The notes under the pieces are model-generated. The model had not been told where the DNA came from. It ran no database searches and was given only the letters and a program-made list of their open reading frames with translations. DNA of 33,015 bases from a virus. Positions 7,318-17,300 of the stretch are shown one piece after another. The stretch lies in IMG/VR virus record IMGVR_UViG_3300034061_003140, positions 1 through 33,015 of that record; one strand, written 5' to 3'. Position 1 is the stretch's first letter; each line of letters begins with the position of its first letter. The position numbers and the translations under genes are program-made.

Positions 7318-7926
7318 ATGGCACTTGCTCGCACCACCTTCCTGGAAGCGGTCAACCGCGTCCTCCAGATGATGGGCGAGGCGCCCGTCAACAGCCTCAA
7401 TGGCCAGTTCGGCCTGGCGCAGCAGGCCCAGGACATGCTCAACGACATCAGCCGCAAGGTCCAGGTGGACGGCTGGTCGTTCAACACCGATTACGAGCGG
7501 GAGATGCTGCCCGACGCGGTGACTCAAGAGGTGGCAGTGGCCCCCAACGTCAGCCGTGTCGTGGTCGATCCCTACAGCTATCCATCACTGGACGTCGTCC
7601 AGCGCGGCGACAAGCTCTACGACCGCCGGTCCAAGACGTACCAGTTCACTGACGCCTTCAACGCGGACGTCACGTACTTCCTCGAGTGGGAGGAGCTCCC
7701 CGAGCACGCCCGGCAGTACATCACCATCAAGGCTGGCCGGCATCTGCAGGAAGCGATCCTGGGCAGCGCAGACCTCAGCAAGATCAACATCACAGCTGAG
7801 GCCGAGGCTCGAGCCTTGTTCATGGAGGAGGAGGGGGCCGTCAGCCAAACCAACATGCTGCGTGGCAACCCGAATCACACCGGTGTATTCATGACCTTCA
7901 TGCCCAGCCGGGCCCTGCAACGTTGA
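7318..7926 (+). CDS. Tail tubular protein A, T7 gp11-like
   Basis: A 202-aa protein (T7 gp11 is 196 aa) that forms the adaptor ring between portal and tail nozzle. Family features are the N-terminal FLEAVNRVLQMMGEAPVNSL, the helix LAQQAQDMLNDISRKVQVDGWSFNTD, the GDKLYDRRSKTYQF strand region and the C-terminal helix HARQYITIKAGRHLQEAILGS. The stop is three bases before the tail tube B start, consistent with a single tail operon. The start at 7318 agrees with the family length. Confidence 0.95.
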   Translation: MALARTTFLEAVNRVLQMMGEAPVNSLNGQFGLAQQAQDMLNDISRKVQVDGWSFNTDYEREMLPDAVTQEVAVAPNVSRVVVDPYSYPSLDVVQRGDKLYDRRSKTYQFTDAFNADVTYFLEWEELPEHARQYITIKAGRHLQEAILGSADLSKINITAEAEARALFMEEEGAVSQTNMLRGNPNHTGVFMTFMPSRALQR

Positions 7927-7929
7927 GCC

Positions 7930-10359
7930 ATGCCACTCGTCAGCAGCTCCATCCCCAACCTGATCAATGGAATCAGCCAGCAGCCAGCTGCGCTGCGCCT
8001 GGCATCCCAGGCCGAGCAGGTCGTCAACTGCATGTCGTCCCCGGTTGAGGGACTGAAGAAGCGTCCTCCCTGCTACAACCTCGGCAAGTTGTTCAATGGC
8101 TCAGCTGGAGCTGGCCGGCCGTTCACAACCATCGTCGACCGTGACGCGACCATCAGGTACCTGGTGCTGATCCAGGACAACGCCATCAAGGTGTTCGGGC
8201 TGGATGGCAGCGTCAAGACCGTGACCACGCCAAACGGCACTGGGTACCTGGACATCACTGGCGAGCCCAGCAATGTGTTCAGGGTTGCGTCAGTCGCTGA
8301 TTACACATTCATCGTCAATCGCGAGAAGACGGTTTCAATGCTCACTGGAGGCGGTGACTTGTCGCCGACCTGGGGCACCAAGTCGATGGTGTTTGTGAAA
8401 TCAGCTGATTACGCAACGACGTACACAATTACAGTCAACAGCACCACTGTTACTCACACGACTGCAAACTCTGGTGGCGCAGTTCCTAATGTTGTCACCG
8501 TTGCGTCAGCGCTGGCGACAAGCCTTTCGACTGCGCTTGGCACCGGCTGGACTGTCACAAGCTACGAAAGCAACGTGATGATCACCAGGACCAGCGGCGC
8601 TGATTACACGCTCGCGACCCTTGACAGCAGAAGTGGCGAGATGATCGTCGGCGTCAAGGGAACTGTGGACAGCTTGAGCGACCTCCCGACCAGGGCGGAG
8701 CACGGTTTCATCGTCAAGATCCAAGGCTCCGCTGTGACCAGGACCGACGATTACTACGTCAGATTTGTTGCGAATACTGGCAGCGGCACTGGCCATGGCG
8801 TCTGGAAGGAGACAGTCGCGCCTGGCGTTGTCTACAAGTTTGACCCGGCAACAATGCCGCATGTGCTGGTTCGCAACAATGACGGCACATTTACATTTAA
8901 GCAATTTGATTGGTCGGGTCGTGTCGCCGGTGATCTGGCCACAGCGCCAGAGCCCACCTTTGTCGGCAGCAAGATCCAGAACGTCAATTTGTTCCGCAAC
9001 CGGCTGGCCTTCCTGGCCGACGAAAACATCATCCTGTCTGCTGCTGACAGCTACGACCGTTTCTGGCCCGAGACCGTGCAGACCGTCGTCGACAGCGACC
9101 CGATCGATCTCACGACAGGCGGCCGGCAGATCAACTTCCTGGTCAGCAGCCTGGCCTTTGCCAATGTCCTGCTGCTCTTCAGCCGCCACGGCCAGTTCCG
9201 GCTCGACTCGGGCTCAAACATCGGCACGTCCCTGACGCCCAAGACAGCGACGATCACGCCTGTTACCACGTTCGAGATGCTGCCGGAGGTCGACCCAGTG
9301 GGTGTCGGCCGGACGATTTACTTCTCTGTGCCCAAGGGCGATTTCTCCGGCCTGCGGGAGTTCTTCCTGCCGGACGCCAGCGGCCCGGTACCACTGTCGG
9401 AAGAGGTGACGGCATCAGTGCCGAGGCTCATCCCAGGCAACCTCTGCACGCTGATTGCGTCTGCCTCGGAGGAGAGCATCCTGCTGATCAGCAAGGACCA
9501 GCCCAAGCGGATCTACCTCTACAAGTTCCTGTTCCAGCAGGACACCAAGCTGCAGTCGTCCTGGTCCTACTGGGAGGCGAAGGGCGCCAAGTCGATCATC
9601 GGCGCGAGCATGGTCGACAGCGAGCTGTACCTGGTCGTCGAATACAGCAATGGTGTCTACCTGGAGAAGGTGATCCTGCGGCCGGAGAACGTCGACACGG
9701 GCACCGAGGTCGAGATTCTCCTGGATCGCAAGACCACTGAGGCCAGCTGCTCCGTGGCGCTGACCAACCCGGCGGGCCTCGATGTCCAGAGCACCATCAC
9801 GCTGCCCTATCCGATTGCCGCCGACAGCACCATGGTCGTCGTCGGCCGGTCATTCGCAGGAAACACCCTGCAGCATGGGCAGTTGGTGGTACCTATCAGC
9901 CAGACGCTGACAGGCGGGACAGGCGGCAACGGCACCCTGGTGGTCCGCGGGGACCTGACTGCCTCCAAGTTCTATGTGGGTGAGCTCTACGACATGCTCT
10001 ACGAGTTCAGCACCCAGTACCTGAAGGAGCAGCCGCCTGGCGGTGGCCTGGCTGTTGTGGCCGGCCCCAAGCTGCAGCTGCGCACCTGGACGGTGATCTT
10101 CGACCAGACGTCGCACTTCGAGCTGAAGGTCACCCCCCGGGGCAGGACGACTTACACCTACCCCTACAACGGTCTCGAGCTCGGAGATTCCGAGATCAGC
10201 ATTGGCGAGCTCCCTTTGCGCACTGGCAAGTTCAGGGTTCCGGTCATGACGCAGAACATCGACGCCAAGATTCAGATTGCAAGCAGCAGCGCCCTACCCT
10301 GCAGGTTGCAGTCAGCCGAATGGGAAGGGTGGTATCACACCAGGGCGGGGCGGATGTAA
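7930..10359 (+). CDS. Tail tubular protein B (nozzle), T7 gp12-like
   Basis: An 809-aa protein (T7 gp12 is 794 aa) that builds the hexameric tail nozzle. The N-terminus SSSIPNLINGISQQPAALRLASQAE is diagnostic for the family, followed by NCMSSPVEGLKKRPP. Further matches are FRNRLAFLADENIILSAADSYDRFWP, the LLLFSRHGQFRLDSG segment, and the RTTYTYPYNGLELGD region close to the C-terminus. A stretch at about 8390-8720 (residues 155-264) is richer in Thr/Ser and AT than its flanks and probably corresponds to a variable nozzle domain. The gene overlaps the possible early start of the gp13-like gene but not its preferred one. Confidence 0.96.
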   Translation: MPLVSSSIPNLINGISQQPAALRLASQAEQVVNCMSSPVEGLKKRPPCYNLGKLFNGSAGAGRPFTTIVDRDATIRYLVLIQDNAIKVFGLDGSVKTVTTPNGTGYLDITGEPSNVFRVASVADYTFIVNREKTVSMLTGGGDLSPTWGTKSMVFVKSADYATTYTITVNSTTVTHTTANSGGAVPNVVTVASALATSLSTALGTGWTVTSYESNVMITRTSGADYTLATLDSRSGEMIVGVKGTVDSLSDLPTRAEHGFIVKIQGSAVTRTDDYYVRFVANTGSGTGHGVWKETVAPGVVYKFDPATMPHVLVRNNDGTFTFKQFDWSGRVAGDLATAPEPTFVGSKIQNVNLFRNRLAFLADENIILSAADSYDRFWPETVQTVVDSDPIDLTTGGRQINFLVSSLAFANVLLLFSRHGQFRLDSGSNIGTSLTPKTATITPVTTFEMLPEVDPVGVGRTIYFSVPKGDFSGLREFFLPDASGPVPLSEEVTASVPRLIPGNLCTLIASASEESILLISKDQPKRIYLYKFLFQQDTKLQSSWSYWEAKGAKSIIGASMVDSELYLVVEYSNGVYLEKVILRPENVDTGTEVEILLDRKTTEASCSVALTNPAGLDVQSTITLPYPIAADSTMVVVGRSFAGNTLQHGQLVVPISQTLTGGTGGNGTLVVRGDLTASKFYVGELYDMLYEFSTQYLKEQPPGGGLAVVAGPKLQLRTWTVIFDQTSHFELKVTPRGRTTYTYPYNGLELGDSEISIGELPLRTGKFRVPVMTQNIDAKIQIASSSALPCRLQSAEWEGWYHTRAGRM

Positions 10360-10379
10360 GACCACACACCCGACGGTCT

Positions 10380-10829
10380 GTGGTGAAGGACATCCTGCCT
10401 GTCGCCAACAACATGCGACAGGAGGATGCCGACGAGGTCCGCGCTGGCTGTGGCCAAACGCCTGCCGAGGCGTTGATGTACTGCTTCTTCAAGGGTGATC
10501 CCTGCATGACCATGGTCGGCCGTAGCGGCCGGCCCATGGGCATGTGGGGCGTGGTGCCGCAAGAGGAAGGCTTGGGGCGGATCTGGCTGTTGGGAACCGA
10601 CGAGATGGTCGACGACCCAGCCAACCGGCTGCGGTTCCTGCGCGAAGCCAAGGGATACTTGGATGAAGTGGGAGGGCGTTACAAGGTGCTGTTCAACTAC
10701 GCGGATGCCCGCAACGCGATTCACGTCAAATGGCTTCGGTGGATGGGCTTTACCTTTATCGCCGAGCATTCAAACTATGGAGCAGAAGGTCGAGCGTTTC
10801 TGGAGTTTGTGAGGATGAGCCATGTGTGA
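10380..10829 (+). CDS. Internal virion protein A, T7 gp13-like (GNAT-like fold)
   Basis: A 149-aa protein (T7 gp13 is 138 aa). The order is that of gp13: a short N-terminal helix, EALMYCFFKGDPCMTMVGRSGRPMGMWGVVP, IWLLGTDEM, a helix RLRFLREAKGYLDEV, then NYADARNAIHVKWLRWMGFTFI. The last pattern is typical of GNAT acetyltransferase-like proteins found at this place in T7-like phages. Whether it binds acetyl-CoA is unknown; in T7 gp13 is needed for infective virions. I chose GTG 10380 (10383 is equivalent), because the ATG at 10320 would overlap tail tube B by 40 bp and its extra residues look random. The stop overlaps the next gene by 8 bp. Confidence 0.87.
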   Translation: MVKDILPVANNMRQEDADEVRAGCGQTPAEALMYCFFKGDPCMTMVGRSGRPMGMWGVVPQEEGLGRIWLLGTDEMVDDPANRLRFLREAKGYLDEVGGRYKVLFNYADARNAIHVKWLRWMGFTFIAEHSNYGAEGRAFLEFVRMSHV

Positions 10830-11589
10830 GCCCGTATCGATCACGCTGGGCGTCCTGTCCGCTGGCCTTGGCATCGCTCAAGGCGTTGCCGGGTACCAGC
10901 AGGCCCAGGCCAACACCGCCCAAGCCAACGCCCAAGCGGAGCAGGCTTTCCGCTTCCAGCAGATGCAGGCTTCATCGGCCCGCGGCTTTGAGCAGCTGAA
11001 GCAGCAGCAGCAGGCGTCGGTGATGGAGCAGAACCGGCTGTTGGCGGACACGGCCTACGCCAATGACATCGCCCAACTGAACTTGCGGCTGATGCAGGAG
11101 CAGGAGGCCGCGGCCCAGCAGCAGCGCAAGGCAGCCCTATCGGCCCAAGAAGCTCGAGGGGAGGTCAGGGCGACAGGTCGTCTTGGCTCGTCTGTCGATG
11201 CCCTGATCGCCGATTACTACAGGCAGCAGGCGGCATTTGACTTTGCCACCGAGCGCAACCTGGCGTTCACGACGGCGCAGACGCAACAGCAGAAGGTCGG
11301 GGCCGCGGCGACTAGGGGCAGTCGGCTGGCCAGCCAGCAGCCGTACCTGATGCAGCCGATCCTCGATCCACTGGAACCGATCTACGCCCAGGCTCCCAGT
11401 GCTGCCCCTTACGTCCTGCAGGGTGCGGCAGCCGTGGTGGGAGGAGTGCAGACAGGCATGGCTTCCGCAGCGCAAATCAAAAATCTCAAACTGGGGCAGC
11501 CTCCCAAGTTGCCTCCCGTTTCGGGAACGCAAAACGCTGGCGCGTTCAAGATGGACGCCCTCTATACGCCAACCATCAAGCCGTACTAA
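10822..11589 (+). CDS. Internal virion protein B, T7 gp14-like
   Basis: A 255-aa protein (T7 gp14 is 196 aa), expected to be ejected and to form an outer-membrane channel. The N-terminal hydrophobic segment PVSITLGVLSAGLGIAQGVAGYQ is a likely membrane or pore helix. It is followed by a long Ala/Gln-rich helical region (residues 25-150) with VRATGRLGSSVDALIADYYRQQ, a stretch typical of the gp14 family, and a C-terminal AAAVVGGVQTGMASA hydrophobic helix. A Shine-Dalgarno-like AGGA precedes ATG 10822. Position between gp13-like and gp15-like genes supports the call. Confidence 0.9.
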   Translation: MCEPVSITLGVLSAGLGIAQGVAGYQQAQANTAQANAQAEQAFRFQQMQASSARGFEQLKQQQQASVMEQNRLLADTAYANDIAQLNLRLMQEQEAAAQQQRKAALSAQEARGEVRATGRLGSSVDALIADYYRQQAAFDFATERNLAFTTAQTQQQKVGAAATRGSRLASQQPYLMQPILDPLEPIYAQAPSAAPYVLQGAAAVVGGVQTGMASAAQIKNLKLGQPPKLPPVSGTQNAGAFKMDALYTPTIKPY

Positions 11590-11592
11590 GCC

Positions 11593-14373
11593 ATGGCCAA
11601 GCTCTCTACCGGTCAGACCTACGGCGAAACAGGCCGTGCCACGTCGCAGCGGCTCCTGGGTGGCGCAGAGCAGATGGCGTCAGGCGGAGCCCTGGCCCAG
11701 CAGTCGCTGGGGGTTCCGACACTGCAGCCGCAGGCGGCGCCAGTGAACACATTCCAGCAGGTGGGAGCTCCCACCCTGGGCGGCCCGGTCCGCACTTTTG
11801 CGCCGCCAGAGCTGCCTGCTGCCAGCCAAGACATGGCCAACCTGGCCAGGGCACTGGGCAGCTTCAGCCCTGTCCTTGAAACCTTCGGCCAGCAGTACGT
11901 CGAGAAGCTGAAGGTTGACGACCGGCGTGCCGAGCTGGTCGGCCAGCAGCTTGCGCAAGACCTGCAGGTCAAGTATCCAGGCCAGCAGTTGGCGGAGCTG
12001 CGAGACCAGCTGTACCGCCAAGCCCAGGCAGGCGATGAAGGGGCGGCCAGGGCCTATGCCAAGGTCCAGTCGTTGAGCCCGCTGCAACTGGCTTACGCCA
12101 ATAGATTCACTCAGCGAGCCAATGTCCAGTTTGATCTAGCTAAAGCTGCCGATGAATACAATCGGCTTACTGAAGTAGAGGGCCCCTCTGGGGCCAAGAT
12201 TCCCAAGGAGTGGTTGCAGCCTGGAGATCCACGGCTGCAGGCGGCGAAGACTTCACTGATTAGGATGCCCAGTGACCCAGTAATTTTTGCTGAGGCTCAA
12301 TCGCAGATCTACGCCAAGTACGCAGAGCTTGATTCAGCTCAAACCAAGATTCATAATTCGTGGAAGGAGCGCGAGTTTGGTGCTGCAACCAACCAACTGA
12401 TTGGCAGCTTGGTCCAGTCAGGAGCAAGTGTCGCTGATGCACAGTTAGCAATTAGCGAGATGGCGACGTCTGCTCGCATTGTGCTTGGGGCGGAGGGTTA
12501 TCCGAGGTGGATGGAAGCCCTTGAGCCGTCCTTCCAGGCGGCAATCAATGTGGCCAGTTTGAACGCGCAGGGTGGCATTGACTATGAGAAGCAGCAGTAC
12601 CTGTCGGGACAGAAGCAGGTCATCCTCGCTGGAGTCATCGCCGGCCCCAACGGCGAGACCTACCTGCAGCGCCTTGGGGCGAAGGGTGGCGCTGTTGCCC
12701 AGCTGGAAGGGCTGCAGCGCAGCCTGAGCAGCCTGAAGGAGATCAAGCAAGCAACCGACACGGTGCTTGGCTACCAAGGCGAGAAGATTGCTCCACAGGT
12801 GATCGCTCAGTTCAGGCTCAACGATCCAGCACTGGTCGGTCGTGACCGCGAAAAGGCGGCTGCGGAAGCGAGGGCTTACGTGATGCAGATGCCACCGGGC
12901 CCAGCCCAGGTGGAGGCCAGTCAGCAGGTAGAGCGAGCTATCAACTCAGGCGGACGGGTCGATGAGTTCTTCCGCAATGAGGCCGAGCGCAGGGCATATG
13001 AGATTGATCGATCTGGCATGGCGCCTGAGCAAAAGCTAAATGAATACGATCGATTGAACAAGGAAGGGTTAATCGACCCAGGCAAGCTAAAAGGCTTGGT
13101 GTCTGATGCAAAGCGCGAGCAGTCGCAGCGCGATAGACCGGCGCAAAACGCCATCGAGGAAGGCATCAAGCAGCTACTGAAGAAGGAGCAGGGCTTCCTG
13201 GTTTTACCGGGGCAGGGGCAAGGTTTGCAGCAAAGCGAGTCCAACTACTTGATTAACCGCAACGCACAAATCAGGGACGAGTTAAACCAGATTCGCCGCA
13301 GTGGTTACGCCAATAATGCAAGTCCGCAGCAAATCTTTCAAGAACAAAAGAAGTATCTGGATGGTTTGGGCAAGGAGCTGCAGGGACGCATCGACACGCG
13401 CGCTCCATTGAGCGCACGGCCCGTCATTCAAGACGTCAACAGCTACTACGACCAGCGTGGTGGGTTCCTTGGCCTTGGCCGCGGCGGTCGTGCCCCACAG
13501 GCGACACAGCTCAACCGGGCTGTCGACGCAGGCTTGGTCATGCCGGAAGCTGCATTCCGAAATGCCCTAACCGAATGGGCGGAGAAGAATACCCTGACGG
13601 ACCAGACGCGCCAGATCATCAAGGACTCCGGCTATGGCACCAAGGCTGACGATTTCTTCCGCAAGCAATGGAAAAATCACTATCCCGGTGTGCCATTCCC
13701 CGAGCAGTACGACGGTCGTATGAATGACCTCAAGGGTCAGAAGGTGAGTTACGTGCCGCCGGCAGGTGGCAGCGGGGGGCTTGCCATGGTCAATCCCAGC
13801 CAGATGACAGCGATGCGACTGGCGTCGTTCTTGCAGAACACGGGGAATGCGGCCATGAATGCGCTGGTGCCACCAGCTGCAGCTGAACCCATGCCGCTGG
13901 CAATGGCCGCCATTGGCCCGGTCGGTGCCGGCTCGGCCAGCCTGCTGGATGTGATCAAAAAACTGCGTGGCGCCAACCAGTTTCGTGGCACCAGCCTTGT
14001 CAAAAACAAGAGGCCAGGGGACTACCAAAGCGACCCGCGAGAGAACTGGTTTTTTGACTTCAACCCGCAGGTTGTTCCCAAAGCCATTGCTCGAGCTCGT
14101 CGGTTAAGCGAACAGGACATCAACGCGCTGGCATTTACTGCGTTGACCGAGGCTGGTCCCACGACGATGGGCAAGCTAGAAGTGGCCGCCAACTTGATCA
14201 ATCGCTCGGCCATTGCGGGCAACAAGCCGATTGTCGACATCGCCAAGGCTCCTGGCCAATACGAAGGGGTGTTTGGTTACACGAAGCAGCAGGTAGTGAG
14301 CGCCGCAGAGGGCAGACGAATCTTTGGCAGCCGATACGATCAGGTCAAGCGACTGCTGCGGCAGGGGATCTGA
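11593..14373 (+). CDS. Internal virion protein C, gp15-like, with C-terminal SleB-type hydrolase-like domain
   Basis: A 926-aa protein (T7 gp15 is 747 aa) in the gp15 slot, expected to form part of the ejected core and periplasmic conduit. Residues 1-780 are mainly helical and Gln/Ala/Arg-rich, starting with STGQTYGETGRATSQRLL. The last 90 residues differ. From R837 the pattern LSEQDINALAFTALTEAGP, then GKLEVAANLINRSAIAG and DIAKAPGQYEGVFGY, resembles SleB/CwlJ-type cell-wall hydrolases, which have a catalytic Glu in an 'AxAEA' context, a VAxVxxNR helix and a 'xxPGQF' loop; the matching Glu here is E853. In T7 the murein transglycosylase is at the gp16 N-terminus, so this would be a relocated wall-opening activity. 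Positions 12961-13380 have about 52% GC by hand count, below the flanks. The N-terminal role is inferred from position. Confidence 0.85.
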   Translation: MAKLSTGQTYGETGRATSQRLLGGAEQMASGGALAQQSLGVPTLQPQAAPVNTFQQVGAPTLGGPVRTFAPPELPAASQDMANLARALGSFSPVLETFGQQYVEKLKVDDRRAELVGQQLAQDLQVKYPGQQLAELRDQLYRQAQAGDEGAARAYAKVQSLSPLQLAYANRFTQRANVQFDLAKAADEYNRLTEVEGPSGAKIPKEWLQPGDPRLQAAKTSLIRMPSDPVIFAEAQSQIYAKYAELDSAQTKIHNSWKEREFGAATNQLIGSLVQSGASVADAQLAISEMATSARIVLGAEGYPRWMEALEPSFQAAINVASLNAQGGIDYEKQQYLSGQKQVILAGVIAGPNGETYLQRLGAKGGAVAQLEGLQRSLSSLKEIKQATDTVLGYQGEKIAPQVIAQFRLNDPALVGRDREKAAAEARAYVMQMPPGPAQVEASQQVERAINSGGRVDEFFRNEAERRAYEIDRSGMAPEQKLNEYDRLNKEGLIDPGKLKGLVSDAKREQSQRDRPAQNAIEEGIKQLLKKEQGFLVLPGQGQGLQQSESNYLINRNAQIRDELNQIRRSGYANNASPQQIFQEQKKYLDGLGKELQGRIDTRAPLSARPVIQDVNSYYDQRGGFLGLGRGGRAPQATQLNRAVDAGLVMPEAAFRNALTEWAEKNTLTDQTRQIIKDSGYGTKADDFFRKQWKNHYPGVPFPEQYDGRMNDLKGQKVSYVPPAGGSGGLAMVNPSQMTAMRLASFLQNTGNAAMNALVPPAAAEPMPLAMAAIGPVGAGSASLLDVIKKLRGANQFRGTSLVKNKRPGDYQSDPRENWFFDFNPQVVPKAIARARRLSEQDINALAFTALTEAGPTTMGKLEVAANLINRSAIAGNKPIVDIAKAPGQYEGVFGYTKQQVVSAAEGRRIFGSRYDQVKRLLRQGI

Positions 14374-14376
14374 TCG

Positions 14377-17300
14377 ATGCCTTACGAAATCGTTGTCGAC
14401 GAGAAGACCGGCGAGCGTCGGGCGGTGGTCACCGGTGCCGTCTACAAGCCCAAGGCAGGCGAACAGCCCAAGGGTGCAGGGCCCACGCTGCCCAGCCCGA
14501 TGGATCTGTACGAGGCCACTCGAGGTCTGGGCCCGCAAGGGATGCTGGAGAGCGGCGTCAAGATGGGCGCCCAAGTGGTCGGCCGCGGCGTCCAAGAGCT
14601 GCAGCGGACTGGCGACCTAGGCAAAGCTGTCACGGCTGCCGGCTCTGAGGTCGGGCGGCAGATGCAGGCCCCATCAATGATTGGTGCCCGGGTCGGCTAC
14701 AACGCCGCCCGTGACCTGGCGCAGAGCGTGCTGGGCAACTTGCCAGCTGCTGGTAGCCGCAAGCCAGGCCAAGCCGACTCTCCCATCTTGGGCGTGATGC
14801 CTCCTCTGCCGCGGATCAAGAGCACGGGCGCAGGGGAGGACTTGGTCACTGGTTTCATGCAGGGCGCCATGGCATGGATCCTTGCCGCCCGTGGCGGCAG
14901 CCTTGCTGCCAAGGGTCTGACTGCAATCCCAGGTGTCGGAACAGCCGCCCAAGCCACTCGCACTGCCGCGGCCTTTGCGCAGGGCGGCGGCGCCGTTCCT
15001 CGGCTTGCCATCGGAGCGACCAAGGCCGTGGTCAAAGGTGCTCCCACGGGCTTGGTGGTGGATGCGTTGGCGTTCACGCCAGGCGAGCAGACCATGGTCG
15101 GTCAGATCCTCGACTGGGCGGAGAAGCAGTCAGGCACGCCACTGCATGGCCCTTTGGTGGACTTGTTCCGCACCAAGCCTGGCGACACAGAAGCCGACGC
15201 TCGGTGGAAGGAAGGCGTGGGCGGGCTTGCTGTGGTCGGCCCCGGGGCGGAGGCTGTCATTCGCACGACAGGTCTTGCTGCTCGAGCACTGTTCAACCTG
15301 GCGAAGGTGAGGCAGGCGGCAGCAGCCTCTCCTGCTCCTACCCCTGCTCCCGCCCCAACTCCGACTCCTGCTGCTCCTACCCCTGCTCCTACTGCCGCTG
15401 CTCCCGCGGCCGTACCGACGCCCGCTGCTGCCACTGCTCCGGCTGCTCCGACCGCTGTCGTGCCTGCTCCTGTGGCTGTGGCGGCACCACAACGGCAAGC
15501 CAAGATCGACGTCGCACAGCAGCAATACGACGCAGCCAAGGCCAAGCTGGACGCCATCGGTCCCGAGCCCAGCAAGCCCAGTAGCGAGAAGAAGCGTTTT
15601 GGGGCCAACGGCATTGCCGGGGCGAAGCCAGCGGATGTTGCCCAGTGGAAGGCTGAGACCAGCACGTACAACAGCTGGCGTCGTCAGTACCTCAAGCTGA
15701 AGCGGGAAGAGGTTGCGGCTGCCAACCAACTGGTTGCTGCGAAGCAGGAATCACAGGCCCCTGTCGCACCGACTGCTGCGCAGACGGAGGTTGAGGAAGC
15801 GGCAGCACAAGCCGTAAAGGCCGTCGCGGACATGGAAGCTGCCATGCAGGCGGCAGTGGAGCGTGGCCAGCAAGTGGCCCAGCAAGTCACGACGCCACCT
15901 GTCGCACCTGAAGTTCCCGCAGTTGGGACACCTGCAGTCCCAAGCGCAGGGCCTCCGGTCGCGACTGCGCCCGCTGGCGGCCTTGACCCCGCCGACATCG
16001 CAAGCCTGCGTGACACCACGGGCCTGTCGCCCGAGGAAGCAGCGCTCTTCAGGGAAGCTGCTGATCTGTTGGAAAGTATGGATGCGACAACGACCAAAGG
16101 CATCCAGGACGCACGAAACGTCCTGGATCGGGTCGCAGCTTCTGAGCGGCAGTTCCTCCTTGAGGGCGCTGCTCCGACCCCAAGGGATGCAGCTATCGAG
16201 CGATTGAACAAGGCGTTAGAGATGCCGGCTGTTGAGCGGCCGCCTGCCCCTGCTGCTGCGCCAGCCCCCCAGCCCCAGGCCGCTGCCCAAGCACCCGCTG
16301 CACCCATCGACATTCCGCCTGGCGCCAGCCGCAAGATCACAGAGCGGACTAACGAAAACCGAATCCAAGTCGCAGCAGAGAGTCTCGCTTCGTGGCTGGC
16401 TCCCATCAATGGCGGCAAGCCGCTGCCCTTGGATCGCGCGTTGGATCTGGTGCGGGCGAAAGGCGCGATCCTTGACCCTGATGCCATCCCCAACTTGGAC
16501 ATGGAGGCGGCGCGATCCGACATGACCAAATGGAAGGCCGTGTCCAATACCGCTGCCATTGATCCAGTTGCCAATGCCTACAAGCAGTTCTATGGAGCCC
16601 GCACGTCAGGGGCAAAATCCTTCGATGGACTCGAGTCGCCCACCTTGGCACCTGAGCAGCCGCCTGCCCCTGCTGCTGTGCCGGCTGCTCAGCCCCAAGC
16701 CGCGCCCACTGCCACTGCTGTCGCGCCTGGCCAAGCGGGCCTCCCAGACACCCGCGGTCAAGGGCAGTTCTTCCATGGTGCGGCACAAGAGTTCAAGCTG
16801 ACCGAAGGCGGTGAGTATGCCGGCGATGGGATGAACATCTACGGCAATGGCTTCTATGCCACCGAAGATCTTCAAACTGCTGCTGCCTACCAGAAGAAAA
16901 ACATCAAAGCCAAACCCGTCGTCACCATGTATGCGGCGTCGAATGAATTGAGCGGTGCTGGCGCCACACCGGCAGAAATCAACTGGCTTGAGGGCCGCGG
17001 CCGCAGGAACGCGCCAGCCCTTACCCAGGAGCGGATGCAAGAGATTGCAGCCAACTTGCGGAAAGAAGCGTCCCAGTATCCCGCCAACAATATAACGCAG
17101 CGGCAGCTGAAGCTGGCGGAAACTCTGGAGGATTACAAGCCTGTTGATCTAAACGCTCAGAAGGTTGTTTACCAAATTACCGAAAACCAGCCAATCAAGT
17201 TCTTTGATCTCGACGCGCCCATCAGCGCTGAAATGCGAGATCGCATTAGTGCGATTCCTGGATACGGCGCCGCTCGCGAATTAGTCGATTCGTCGCTTGA

